Position numbers and translations under genes: made by a program. A stretch of 64,000 bases of DNA from Kibdelosporangium sp. MJ126-NF4 (GTDB lineage: Bacteria; Actinomycetota; Actinomycetes; Mycobacteriales; Pseudonocardiaceae), in assembly GCF_000826545.1 (NCBI RefSeq), contig NZ_CDME01000011.1:646001-710000 (forward strand). The letters run 5' to 3'. How positions within the stretch are numbered: position 1 is the first letter of the stretch; each line of letters begins with the position of its first letter. The notes under the pieces were generated by a model, which was given only the letters and a program-made list of their open reading frames with translations, was not told the origin of the DNA and did not search any database. Below, piece after piece: positions 34,026 to 42,009 of this stretch.

Positions 34026-34676
34026 ATGGACATGACCGATGTCGTGCTGCCCTGTCTGGACGAGGCCGCTGCGCTGCCGTCAGTGCTGGGCGCGATGCCC
34101 GACGGCTACCGGGCGATCGTGGTGGACAACGGGTCGCGAGACGGCTCGCCGGAGATAGCCGCGAGCCTCGGAGCCACGGTGATCCACGAGCCCCGCAAGG
34201 GTTATGGCGCTGCGGTCCACACAGGACTGGAGTACGCGAGCTCGGAGCTGGTGTGCTTCATGGACGCGGACGCCTCGCTCGACCCGGCGGACCTGCCGCG
34301 CCTGGTGGCCAGCGTCCGAGCCGGTGCCGACCTCGCTGTCGCCCGCCGGATGCCGGTGAGCGGGAACGTCTGGCCGTGGCACGCCCGAGCGGGCAACGCC
34401 GTGCTCTCAGCCGTGTTGCGGAGCCGGGGCCTGCCGGTCACGGACATCGCGCCGATGCGGGTCGCCGACCGCGTCAAGCTGCTCGCACTCGGCATCGAGG
34501 ACCGGGCGTTCGGCTACCCGCTGGAGTTGTTGATACGAGCGGGAAAACACGATTGGCGGATCGTGGAGCACAAGGTCGCGTACCGGGAACGCGCGGCCGG
34601 GACGAAGTCCAAGGTTTCCGGTTCGGTCAAGGGCACACTGCGTGCCGTCCGTGACATGGCGGGAGTGCTGCGATGA
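34026..34676 (+). CDS. Family 2 glycosyltransferase
   Basis: 216 aa. GT-A fold, with VVLPCLDEAAALPSVLGAMP, VVDNGSRDGSPE, GYGAAVHTGL, and the D-x-D-type metal site FMDADASLDP. No membrane helix, so a polyprenyl-phosphate sugar synthase or a soluble transferase (DPM1-like) is plausible. First of five genes coupled by 4-bp overlaps. Pairing with a DUF2064 gene is common in bacteria (TIGR04283/TIGR04282 families). Confidence 0.85.
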   Translation: MDMTDVVLPCLDEAAALPSVLGAMPDGYRAIVVDNGSRDGSPEIAASLGATVIHEPRKGYGAAVHTGLEYASSELVCFMDADASLDPADLPRLVASVRAGADLAVARRMPVSGNVWPWHARAGNAVLSAVLRSRGLPVTDIAPMRVADRVKLLALGIEDRAFGYPLELLIRAGKHDWRIVEHKVAYRERAAGTKSKVSGSVKGTLRAVRDMAGVLR

Positions 34677-35305
34677 CATGCCTGCTCGTGATCGCCAAGG
34701 CCCCGGTCGCGGGCCTGGCCAAGACAAGGCTCTGCCCACCGGCCACACCAGGTGAAGCAGCGGACATCGCGGCCGCCGCGTTGCTGGACACCCTGGACGC
34801 CGTCCTCGCGGTGCCTGACGTGACACCGGTTGTCGCGTTCACCGGCGATCTCGGACAGGCGGCCCGACGAGCCGAACTGACCGAGGCACTGGGCCGAACC
34901 ACTGTGATTCCTCAGCGGGGTGGCACATTCGGCGAACGGCTGGCCAACGCGCACGCTGATGTCGCAGGTCTGGGGCCGGTGCTCCAGATCGGAATGGACA
35001 CACCCCAGGTGACACCGGCGCTGTTGATCAGCGCGTTCGACCGGCTGACCGAACTGGAGGCCGTGCTCGGCCACGCCTCGGACGGCGGGTGGTGGGCGCT
35101 CGGCTTGCGTGATCCGCTGGCGGCGGACGTGTTGCGTTCCGTGCCGATGTCCCAGCCGGACACCGGAAGTCTGACCTGGCTCGCACTGAGTCATCTGCGG
35201 ATCGGCCACCTGCCGGTGTTGTCCGATGTGGACACCATGGCGGACGCGGAGCGGGTCGCCGGGCAGACCAGCGGCCGGTTCGCGTCGGCGGTCGGTGCCC
35301 GATGA
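34673..35305 (+). CDS. DUF2064/TIGR04282-family transferase
   Basis: 210 aa. The nucleotidyltransferase-like start MTCLLVIAKAPVAGLAKTRL carries the K-x-P-x-x-G-x-x-K-T-R-L signature of the CofC/DUF2064 group. QIGMDTPQVTP and DGGWWALGL complete the active-site region. It starts ATGA on the stop of the GT2 gene. Its reaction is not known; it belongs functionally with the GT2 gene. Confidence 0.85.
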   Translation: MTCLLVIAKAPVAGLAKTRLCPPATPGEAADIAAAALLDTLDAVLAVPDVTPVVAFTGDLGQAARRAELTEALGRTTVIPQRGGTFGERLANAHADVAGLGPVLQIGMDTPQVTPALLISAFDRLTELEAVLGHASDGGWWALGLRDPLAADVLRSVPMSQPDTGSLTWLALSHLRIGHLPVLSDVDTMADAERVAGQTSGRFASAVGAR

Positions 35306-35904
35306 GTGACTTCGACCTGGCGTTGAGAGGCGCCGAGTGCTGGCTGGAACTGGCCAACGGCACCCGCGTCCAGCTGCCGGTTCAGCGTTGGCGCGCAACG
35401 GAACCCAGTGACGAGATGCTGCTCGCCCACTGCTCAGGGCCAACGCTGGACATCGGATGCGGTCCGGGTCGGCTGACCAGTGCGTTGGCCAACCGTGCGG
35501 TCCCTGTCCTCGGTGTCGACGTCTCCCCTGTCGCTGTCGCGCTCACCCTGGCCCGTGGTGCGGTCGCGTTGCGGCGGGACGTGTTCGACCCGTTGCCAGG
35601 GGAAAGGCGCTGGCACAGTGTGCTGCTGGCGGACGGGAACATCGGGATCGGCGGCGACCCGGTCCGGCTGCTGACCCGGATCCGTCGGCTGCTTTCCCCG
35701 ACAGGCAGGGTGCTGGTGGAACTCGACCCGCCGGGAACAGGCCTGCGCAACCAGTCGGTTCGTGTCAACGGATCAGGCGCGTGGTTCCCGTGGGCGTGGC
35801 TGGACGCGGACGCCGTCGCGCACACAGCGCAACAGGCCGGTTTCGCGGTCCGGTGGGTCGCCGAGGGCGGCGACCGGTGGTTCACCGAACTGGTGCCGCG
35901 ATGA
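35302..35904 (+). CDS. SAM-dependent methyltransferase
   Basis: 200 aa, class I fold: motif I TLDIGCGPGRLTSAL, motif II VLGVDVSPVAVAL, then LLADGNIGIGGDP and RVLVELDPPG. Small and soluble, with no recognised substrate domain. It begins in the ATGA overlap with the DUF2064 gene and ends in an ATGA overlap with the molybdoenzyme gene. Confidence 0.85.
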   Translation: MSDFDLALRGAECWLELANGTRVQLPVQRWRATEPSDEMLLAHCSGPTLDIGCGPGRLTSALANRAVPVLGVDVSPVAVALTLARGAVALRRDVFDPLPGERRWHSVLLADGNIGIGGDPVRLLTRIRRLLSPTGRVLVELDPPGTGLRNQSVRVNGSGAWFPWAWLDADAVAHTAQQAGFAVRWVAEGGDRWFTELVPR

Positions 35905-36965
35905 GGTTCACCAGTGCCGCGCACCACGAGAAGGCCACCGCCCGGATCGGTTTGTGGCTGGGGATCGCGTTTCTCACGTGCTTCGTCACGGGGTTGATCA
36001 GTCACGCGATCCAGCACCCGCCGTCGTGGTTCTTCTGGCCGTCGCGGCCGGTCAACCTGTACCGGGTCACCCAGGGTGTGCACGTGGTCTCGGGCGTCGC
36101 GGCGGTTCCGCTGCTGCTGGCCAAGCTCTGGTCGGTCTACCCGAAGCTGTTCGAGCGCCCGCTGGTGAAGTCGTTGCCGCACGCACTGGAACGCGGCTCG
36201 ATCCTGGTGCTGTCCGGGGCGGCGTTCTTCGAACTGGTCACCGGGATCTTCAACGTCGGGCAGAACTACCTGTGGAGTTTCTACTTCCCGGACGCGCACT
36301 ACGCGGTCGCCTGGGTCGCTGTCGGGTCGATCCTGGTGCACATCGGGGTGAAACTCCCGGTCGTCCGCCGGGCTTTGCGACGCGATCCGCTGCCCGACCC
36401 GTCCCGCCGCGCCTTCCTCAGGACAACGTGGCTGGCCTCGGGCGCGGCGGTCATCGCGACCGCAGGCGTGACAGTTCCCTTGCTCAGGACCGTTTCGACG
36501 TTGGCGTGGCGCTCGGACAAAGGGCCACAGGGCGTTCCGGTGAACCGGACGGCCGCGGCCGCGGGCGTGGTCAAGGATCCGTCGTGGTCCCTGGACGTCG
36601 CGGGTCGGCGTTTCACACTGGAGCAGTTGAACGCCATGCCGCAGACCACGGCGGACCTGCCGATCGCCTGCGTCGAAGGGTGGAGCCAGTCCGCGTCGTG
36701 GACCGGAGTCACTGTGTCCGACCTGCTGACGGCCGCGGGCGCCCAGCCCGGAGCGCCGGTGCGCGTCCACTCGATGGAACGAGAAGGGCTGTACCGGACG
36801 AGCACACTGCCCGGCGAGCACACTCGTGATCCGTTGACGCTGCTGGCTTTGCGGTGCAACGGCGAGGTGCTGGACCTGGATCACGGGTATCCGTGCCGGA
36901 TCATCGCGCCGAGTCGGCCGGGTGTGCTGCAGACCAAGTGGGTCAATCGGCTGGAGGTGCTGTGA
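35901..36965 (+). CDS. Membrane-anchored molybdopterin-dependent oxidoreductase
   Basis: 354 aa from the ATG at 35901 (overlapping the methyltransferase stop). The N-terminal 165 residues form a cytochrome b561-like bundle of four helices (LGIAFLTCFVTGLISHAIQ; GVHVVSGVAAVPLLLAKLW with His; VAVGSILVHIGVKLPVV). It continues with SRRAFLRTTWLASGAAV, a twin-arginine-like turn into another helix, then a sulfite-oxidase-type Mo-cofactor domain with Cys in PIACVEGWSQSASWTGV and RIIAPSRPGVLQTKWV. Catalysis would be outside the membrane, passing electrons to the b-type part. The substrate is unknown. Confidence 0.82.
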   Translation: MRFTSAAHHEKATARIGLWLGIAFLTCFVTGLISHAIQHPPSWFFWPSRPVNLYRVTQGVHVVSGVAAVPLLLAKLWSVYPKLFERPLVKSLPHALERGSILVLSGAAFFELVTGIFNVGQNYLWSFYFPDAHYAVAWVAVGSILVHIGVKLPVVRRALRRDPLPDPSRRAFLRTTWLASGAAVIATAGVTVPLLRTVSTLAWRSDKGPQGVPVNRTAAAAGVVKDPSWSLDVAGRRFTLEQLNAMPQTTADLPIACVEGWSQSASWTGVTVSDLLTAAGAQPGAPVRVHSMEREGLYRTSTLPGEHTRDPLTLLALRCNGEVLDLDHGYPCRIIAPSRPGVLQTKWVNRLEVL

Positions 36966-37363
36966 GGACACGGTTTCTGCTCGGCGCGGTCGGGCTGGCG
37001 ATGATGGCGTGGGGCGCTGTGCTGGCCTTCGAGGTTCCGCAGATCGTCGAGTTCGGCGCGTGGTTCCTGGCAGGCCCGATCCTGCACGACTTCGTGCTCG
37101 CACCCGTTGTCGGTCTTGCCGGGCTCGCGTTGAGGGGGCCGGTGAAGACCGGCACCGTGGTCTCCGGGATTCTCGTCCTGCTCGCGATTCCCTTGCTGTG
37201 GCAGGCACAAGTACCCACGAACCCCGGCTTGCACGATCGGAACTACTGGCTCGGACTCGCGATCAGCTTGGGCGTGGTGTGGTTGCTCGTGCTGGGGAGC
37301 GTGGTGTGGAAGCGGCTAAGGCAGCGACACCGTGCCGCACATGTACTCGGCGGACCGGAGTAG
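36962..37363 (+). CDS. Small four-helix membrane protein
   Basis: 133 aa beginning GTG in the stop of the molybdoenzyme gene. Hydrophobic helices: LLGAVGLAMMAWGAVLAF, GPILHDFVLAPVVGLAGLAL (with a histidine), GTVVSGILVLLAIPLLW, and YWLGLAISLGVVWLLVLGSV. A basic C-terminus follows. It may be a subunit or anchor of the oxidoreductase. Its last 48 bp overlap the convergent DUF6461-like gene. Confidence 0.7.
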   Translation: MRTRFLLGAVGLAMMAWGAVLAFEVPQIVEFGAWFLAGPILHDFVLAPVVGLAGLALRGPVKTGTVVSGILVLLAIPLLWQAQVPTNPGLHDRNYWLGLAISLGVVWLLVLGSVVWKRLRQRHRAAHVLGGPE

Positions 37364-37912
37364 TTCGGGCGTCAGCCGAACCTGCGTGAGGTGCTCGGCG
37401 AGCGCGAACGTGGCTTCGGTGTGCAGCGTGTGGCCCCCGTCGAAGTCGAAGCCCACCTGTTGCATGACGTCGGCAAGGCCATCGGGATCCGACCCGTGGC
37501 GCTGGGTGGGGAACAGCGGCTCGAACGTCAGTTTCACGTCCTCGTCCTCGACCCAGCAGAAGTGGCAGTCGGCATTGACGTTCCTGAAGTACGCGACGAG
37601 ACGCGTTCCGCGTGACAGCGGTGTGTAGAACTCAGGTGTGACCCCGATGTAGCCGTTCGACTCGACCATCAGCGCGTACTCACCCACTGTGGTCACCCCG
37701 ACGAGCAAGGGGTCGCCATCGTGCTCATCCCAGGCGTCCGCCGCCGCTTGCTGGAGACTGTCGTTACCCGTCACCACGGTGATGTCCTCGGCCTTGAGGA
37801 TGTGCAGCACCTCTTCGGCGGTCAGTCCGCGCACGAGAGTGATGCAGTACGCCTCGCGCAGTGCGGGAAACTGCTCGGCGAACCAGGTGTAGTCGTGAGC
37901 GGTCGAAGTCAT
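37316..37912 (-). CDS. DUF6461-like hypothetical protein
   Basis: 198 aa from the ATG at 37912 (MTSTAHDYTWF). The texture YTWFAEQFPALREAYCITLV, RGLTAEEVLHIL and the GVTTVGEYALMVESNGYIG strand are like DUF6461 proteins, which are frequent in Streptomyces and relatives and of unknown role. No membrane helix or signal peptide. Convergent overlap with the preceding operon. A run of hairpins begins 49 bp upstream of its start. Confidence 0.6.
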   Translation of the reverse strand: MTSTAHDYTWFAEQFPALREAYCITLVRGLTAEEVLHILKAEDITVVTGNDSLQQAAADAWDEHDGDPLLVGVTTVGEYALMVESNGYIGVTPEFYTPLSRGTRLVAYFRNVNADCHFCWVEDEDVKLTFEPLFPTQRHGSDPDGLADVMQQVGFDFDGGHTLHTEATFALAEHLTQVRLTPELLRSAEYMCGTVSLP

Positions 37913-37960
37913 GTGCAGCAGGATGACACAAGGCACCGACAGGCCCGGAAAACGCCTGAG

Positions 37961-38235
37961 CCGCACGTCGACGGATGAGGGGGTATCCGTCGCGTGCGGC
38001 TCGGCACCTGACCGGCTCAGGGGCAGTGAGCCGGTGGCCGATCTCCCAGGGAGATCGGTGGTTCCGACCCACCCGACAGGGCCGGAGCTTTCTTCCCCGG
38101 TGGGGTCACAACCGGAAGCTCCCCTGCAGAACCTCCGGTTGTGACCACCGGTGTCTCCTCGCGAGGCGACTGCTTGCCCTGCAACAAGCGGGCCTCAGCA
38201 GAGGAGAGCTGGTCTCGGCCGTTGCTACGGCCGAG
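37961..38235. repeat. Cluster of five perfect or near-perfect inverted repeats
   Basis: 37961-37999: 15-bp stem with one bulged base. 38011-38035: ACCGGCTCA/TGAGCCGGT. 38038-38058: CCGATCTCC/GGAGATCGG. 38104-38146: 13-bp stem ending GGTCACAACC/GGTTGTGACC. 38214-38235: CTCGGCCGT-TGCT-ACGGCCGAG followed by CGTCTTT. They stand back to back in non-coding DNA between the DUF6461-like gene and the protease gene. This density is far beyond chance and suggests an interspersed-repeat (REP-like) block or highly folded transcript. Confidence 0.8.
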
Positions 38236-38241
38236 CGTCTT

Positions 38242-38402
38242 TGGTTGCGACCGGTGGTTCGTTGGGGCATTCGGCGGATCCAGGTTTCCGCTGGGCGTGC
38301 GGCCGGAAGGGGCTTGTATCGGGTTGTACCAGTGCCTTTCGGCCGTGCGGCCAGCGGGAAGCTGGGCCGTCGAGACCCCTGACGAACCACCGGTCGCAAC
38401 CA
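38242..38402. repeat. 161-bp long inverted repeat abutting the protease stop codon
   Basis: The outer arms of 21 bp are perfect (38242-38262 and 38382-38402; core GGTTGCGACCGGTGGTTCGT). Inside is a second arm pair of 23 bp with four mismatches (38288-38310 and 38335-38357). The right arm ends exactly where the protease stop codon TAA begins on the minus strand. It can fold as one long hairpin and may act as terminator or mRNA 3' stabiliser; it also has the look of a mobile repeat. The 10-mer GGTTG(C/T)GACC recurs at 38137-38146. Confidence 0.8.
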
Positions 38403-39791
38403 TTAGTTCGTCGGAACCGGTGCGCCGCCGAGAGTCGCGGTCACCGTCCTTGTCCCGTTGCCAATAGTCAGTGTCACCTTGTCGCCCGGTGCCTTCGAGC
38501 GGACCGCGGCCACCAGGGCGTCCGAGGTGTCGATCCGGCGGTCGTCGAGTTTGGTCACCACGTCGCCCGCGGCGATTCCGGCCGCCTGCGCCGCGCCACC
38601 CGGCGACACCTCGCTCACCTTCGCGCCGCCGTTCTGGTCGGTCTGCACCTTCACGCCGAGCACGGTCTGGGTCGCCTTGCCGGTCTTGACGATCTCGTCA
38701 GCCGTCCTGCGGGCCTGGTCGATCGGGATGGCGAAGCCGATGCCGACCGAGCCGCCCTGCTGGCGCTGGCTGCTGCCGGGACTGTAGATCGCCGAGTTGA
38801 TGCCGACGACCTGCCCTGCCATGTTCACCAGCGGCCCGCCGGAGTTGCCCGGGTTGATCGCCGCGTCGGTCTGGATGGCGTCCATCACCGTCGCCTCCGA
38901 GCCGTTGTCGCCGCCTGCCCTGGTCGGCCGGTGCAGCGAGCTGACGATTCCGGAGGTCACGGTGCCGGAGAGCTCGAACGGCGAGCCGATCGCGACCACG
39001 GCCTGACCGACCTTGAGGTTTTCGGAACTGCCCAGCACGACCGGTGCCTTGCCGGACACGCCCTTGGACTGCACGACTGCCAGGTCCGATGTCGGGTCAC
39101 GGCCGATGACCGTGGCGTCCGCGATCTGGCCGTCCTGGTAGACGACCTTCAACGACCCGCCGTCGGCGGCTTGTTCGATCACGTGGTTGTTCGTGACGAC
39201 CAGGCCGTCCTGGCGGATCACGAAGCCGGAGCCCTCGCCGTTCTGTGTGCGCAGCTGGACCACGCTGGGCAGCAGCTTGTTCGCGACGGCCTCGACCGTG
39301 CCGTCCGGCGCGTTGGCCGCTGCCTGTGACGCCGGTTTCGGCACGTCCAGCGAGGACGGCGCGGACGCGGTGTTGCGGTCGGCGACGAGGTAGCCGCCGA
39401 GGGCACCCGCGCCACCACCGACCAGCAGAGCGAGCACGGCGACCCCGGCTACGAGGCCGCCCGCCCGCCTTGGCGGCGACGCCGGAGGTGGTGGCGTCGG
39501 GTACGTCTGTGTCGTGGGGGGCGGAACGTACACGCCCGGCTGTCCCTGACCAGGCACCGCGGACCCGAACAGCACCTGCTCCTGCCCGGTCGGCCTGGCC
39601 GTCCACGGCTCGGCCGGTGCCTCCGGCTGCCAGTGGGGCTGCTCATGGGCAGGCATGTCCTGGGTCGCACCCACCGGCTGAGCCGGTTGCGCCGGAGCAG
39701 ACTCAGGCTGTGCTGCCTCCTGCTTGGCGGGCTCCTGCGGACGCCAGTACGCGTCCTGCGGATCCTGCGGGCCGGGGGTGTTCTCGGTCAT
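38403..39791 (-). CDS. HtrA/DegP-like membrane-anchored serine protease
   Basis: 462 aa. A Pro/Gln/Ala-rich cytoplasmic N-terminus of about 120 residues is followed by one membrane helix (LVAGVAVLALLVGGGAGALGG). The trypsin-like domain has His in VVTNNHVIEQA, Asp in DPTSDLAVVQ and Ser in AAINPGNSGGPLV. A C-terminal PDZ domain (LGVKVQTDQNGGAKVSEV, PGGAAQAAGIAAGDVVTKLDD) completes it. It would degrade or refold damaged exported proteins outside the membrane. It stands alone; the long inverted repeat follows its stop directly. Confidence 0.93.
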   Translation of the reverse strand: MTENTPGPQDPQDAYWRPQEPAKQEAAQPESAPAQPAQPVGATQDMPAHEQPHWQPEAPAEPWTARPTGQEQVLFGSAVPGQGQPGVYVPPPTTQTYPTPPPPASPPRRAGGLVAGVAVLALLVGGGAGALGGYLVADRNTASAPSSLDVPKPASQAAANAPDGTVEAVANKLLPSVVQLRTQNGEGSGFVIRQDGLVVTNNHVIEQAADGGSLKVVYQDGQIADATVIGRDPTSDLAVVQSKGVSGKAPVVLGSSENLKVGQAVVAIGSPFELSGTVTSGIVSSLHRPTRAGGDNGSEATVMDAIQTDAAINPGNSGGPLVNMAGQVVGINSAIYSPGSSQRQQGGSVGIGFAIPIDQARRTADEIVKTGKATQTVLGVKVQTDQNGGAKVSEVSPGGAAQAAGIAAGDVVTKLDDRRIDTSDALVAAVRSKAPGDKVTLTIGNGTRTVTATLGGAPVPTN

Positions 39792-39856
39792 GGCTCTAGC
39801 TTGCCGTCATCTCCTGAGAACCGCCTGAGATGAACCTTGGACTTGTCCGCACATTC

Positions 39857-40945
39857 TCACGAAGCGTTCCTCAGCCGCTCGGCGACGGCCTCCGGGGTCA
39901 CGTCGTTGATCCACACCGCCATCCCCGACTCGGAACCGGCGAGGTACTTCAGCTTGTCCCTGGTCCGCAGCACCGAGAACACCTCGAGGTGCAGCCACGC
40001 CAGGTCACGGCCTTCTCGCACGGGCGCCTGATGCCACGCCGCAATGTAGGGCAGCGGACGGTCGTACAGCGAGTCGAGGTGCTTGAGTACGCGGGCGTAC
40101 AGGCTGGCGAAGTCGTCACGCTCGGCGCCGGTCAACGCGGGCAGGTCGGGGACCTGCCGGTGTGGCACGACGTGCACCTCGACCGGCCAACGCGCCGCGG
40201 CGGGCACGAACGCCGTCCAGTGCTCGGACGACTCGATCACCCTGGTCCCGGCTTCACGCTCGGCGGCGAGCACGTCCGCCATCACCGGACGGCCGTGCTT
40301 GTCCAGATAAGCGGACGCCACTTCGAGCATCCGCTCGGTGCGCGGGGTGATGAAGGGGTAGCCGTAGATCTGGCCGTGCGGGTGGCTCAGCGTCACCCCG
40401 ATCTCCTCGCCGCGGTTCTCGAACGGGAAGACCTGCGCCACGTACGGCAGCGCGGACATCGCCTCGGTCCGGTCGGCCCACACGTCGACGACCGTCCGGA
40501 TCCGCGGCACGGTCAGCTCGCCGAACGAGGTGTTGTGGTCGGAGGTGAAGCAGACGACCTCGCACCGGCCGTTGCCCGGCGCGCGCGGCACCAGCTCCAT
40601 CCCCTCCACAGTGGACAGCTCCGAGCCGTTGCCCATGTGCGAGAACGAGGGAAAGCGGTTCTCGAAGACCACGACGTCGTAGCTGGACTCGGGGATCTCG
40701 GTCGGCCGCCCCGGCAGACTCGGGCACAGCGGGCACGTCTCGGCCGGTGGCTTGTACGTGCGTGTCTGCCGGTGCGCGGCCAGCGCGACCCACTCGTCGG
40801 TCAGCGGATCGCGGCGGATCTCCGAGCTGGGCTGGAACGGGGGCAGGTCTCTCGTGTCGGCCGCGGTGCGGGCGGGCGCGCTCGGTGTGTCGTCGAAATA
40901 CACGATCTCCCGGCCGTCGGCCAGCCGGGCCGTGGTGCGCCTCAC
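39857..40945 (-). CDS. galT: Galactose-1-phosphate uridylyltransferase GalT
   Basis: 362 aa. Leloir enzyme exchanging UMP between UDP-glucose and galactose 1-phosphate. Two HIT-like halves: RRDPLTDEWVALAAHR at the start, CPLCPS zinc pair, FENRFPSFSH, and the catalytic H-P-H in SHPHGQIYGYPF. HVVPHRQVPDLP is in the second half. Its start overlaps the deoR stop (ATGA), so regulator and enzyme form one operon. galK is not seen in the window. Confidence 0.93.
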   Translation of the reverse strand: MRRTTARLADGREIVYFDDTPSAPARTAADTRDLPPFQPSSEIRRDPLTDEWVALAAHRQTRTYKPPAETCPLCPSLPGRPTEIPESSYDVVVFENRFPSFSHMGNGSELSTVEGMELVPRAPGNGRCEVVCFTSDHNTSFGELTVPRIRTVVDVWADRTEAMSALPYVAQVFPFENRGEEIGVTLSHPHGQIYGYPFITPRTERMLEVASAYLDKHGRPVMADVLAAEREAGTRVIESSEHWTAFVPAAARWPVEVHVVPHRQVPDLPALTGAERDDFASLYARVLKHLDSLYDRPLPYIAAWHQAPVREGRDLAWLHLEVFSVLRTRDKLKYLAGSESGMAVWINDVTPEAVAERLRNAS

Positions 40946-41754
40946 GCGGTTTCCCCTCCGGTGTCGGACATCCCGTCCTCGTCGACGTCGGCGATCATCA
41001 GCTCACCGACGCGCTCGGCCAGGAACTCCCTGCCTTCCTGGCTCAGTCCGTCGTCGGTGACCAGCACGTCGGCGTCCTCGAGGTCGGCGATGGTGGAGAT
41101 CCCGACGGTCCCCCACTTCGTGTGGTCGGCGAGCACGACCAGCCGTCCACCGGCCTCCACCAGCGCGCGGTTGGTCTCGCTCTCGTTCAGGTTCGGCGTC
41201 GTCAGACCCGGTCCCGCCGCCATCCCGTGCACACCGAGGAACACCATGTCCAGATGCAACGACCTCAGCGTGTGCACCGCAACCGGACCGACAAGGGCGT
41301 CCGACGGCGTGCGCACGCCACCGGTCAGCACGACTGTCCTGTCCGAACGCCCGGTGCGTTGCAGGACGTCGGCGACGCGGATCGAGTTGGTGACCACGGT
41401 CAGGTCGGGCACGTCGTCGAGGTACCTGGCCAACGTCCAGGTGGTGGTGCCTGCCGACAGCCCGATCGCGGTGCCCGGCTTGGCCAGGGTCGCTGCCAGT
41501 GCGGAGATGGCTTCCTTCTGCGGCAGCTGTTGGACCGACTTGGCCTCGAAGCCCGGCTCGTCGGTGCTCCGGCCGACGACCGCGGTCGCGCCGCCGTACA
41601 CCTTCTCCACCAGGCCTCGGCGCGACAGAACCTCGAGGTCACGGCGTACGGTCATGTCCGAGACGCCCAGCCGGTCGACCAGTTCGCTGACGCGGACCGC
41701 CCCTGTCTTCTTGACCTCTTCGAGGATCATCGCCTGCCGCTGCCGCGCGAGCAC
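40942..41754 (-). CDS. DeoR-family sugar-responsive repressor
   Basis: 270 aa from a GTG at 41754, chosen for the AAGGGG before it and because family members begin ARQRQAMILEEV. HTH: VRVSELVDRLGVSDMTVRRDLEVLSRRGLVEKVYGGA, typical DeoR. The sugar-phosphate isomerase-like sensor follows: GLSAGTTTWTLARYL, VVTNSIRVADVL, DMVFLGVHGM, VLADHTKWG. It likely controls galT and the divergent transporter/alpha-galactosidase operon; matched half-sites lie in the shared intergenic region. Confidence 0.9.
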   Translation of the reverse strand: MLARQRQAMILEEVKKTGAVRVSELVDRLGVSDMTVRRDLEVLSRRGLVEKVYGGATAVVGRSTDEPGFEAKSVQQLPQKEAISALAATLAKPGTAIGLSAGTTTWTLARYLDDVPDLTVVTNSIRVADVLQRTGRSDRTVVLTGGVRTPSDALVGPVAVHTLRSLHLDMVFLGVHGMAAGPGLTTPNLNESETNRALVEAGGRLVVLADHTKWGTVGISTIADLEDADVLVTDDGLSQEGREFLAERVGELMIADVDEDGMSDTGGETA

Positions 41755-41810
41755 CGCACACCCCTTCCAGACCGTGCCGGTCGCCGTGAGCATAGGCGAC
41801 AACACAACAT

Positions 41811-41989
41811 ACTCAAACATCCGACCCGACCGAAGTTGTTGGATGTTCGGGCGGGTCGAACCGAGCTCCAATCACCGGTACATCACCGATTCTACCTGGA
41901 CAATGCTGATCCGACCGGGTTAACAGGTCCGTAACGGGACTTGACAGGACGTCGGACCAATACAAGATTGTGAGCACTCTTGTTTGAGT
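41811..41989. promoter_or_regulatory. Shared operator half-sites and promoter of the galactoside regulon
   Basis: ACTCAAACA at 41811-41819 near the deoR start and its exact reverse complement TGTTTGAGT at 41981-41989, 21 bp before the transporter gene, are candidate DeoR sites permitting a loop. AACATCC/GGATGTT (41816-41822, 41841-41847) forms a further inverted pair. TTGACA at 41941-41946 with CAAGAT 16 bp later is a good -35/-10 for the transporter operon, so the right half-site lies just downstream of the start point. Confidence 0.55.
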
Positions 41990-42009
41990 CCGTGGGTTTG
42001 GAGCGATAT

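Noticed and set aside
37961..38402. CRISPR array
   Set aside because: The repeats are inverted, unequal and without regular spacers; no cas genes are near.
38017..38403. Minus-strand frame of 128 aa between the DUF6461-like and protease genes
   Set aside because: It is made of the inverted-repeat block; both arms of each hairpin are translated, which is not how a protein gene behaves.
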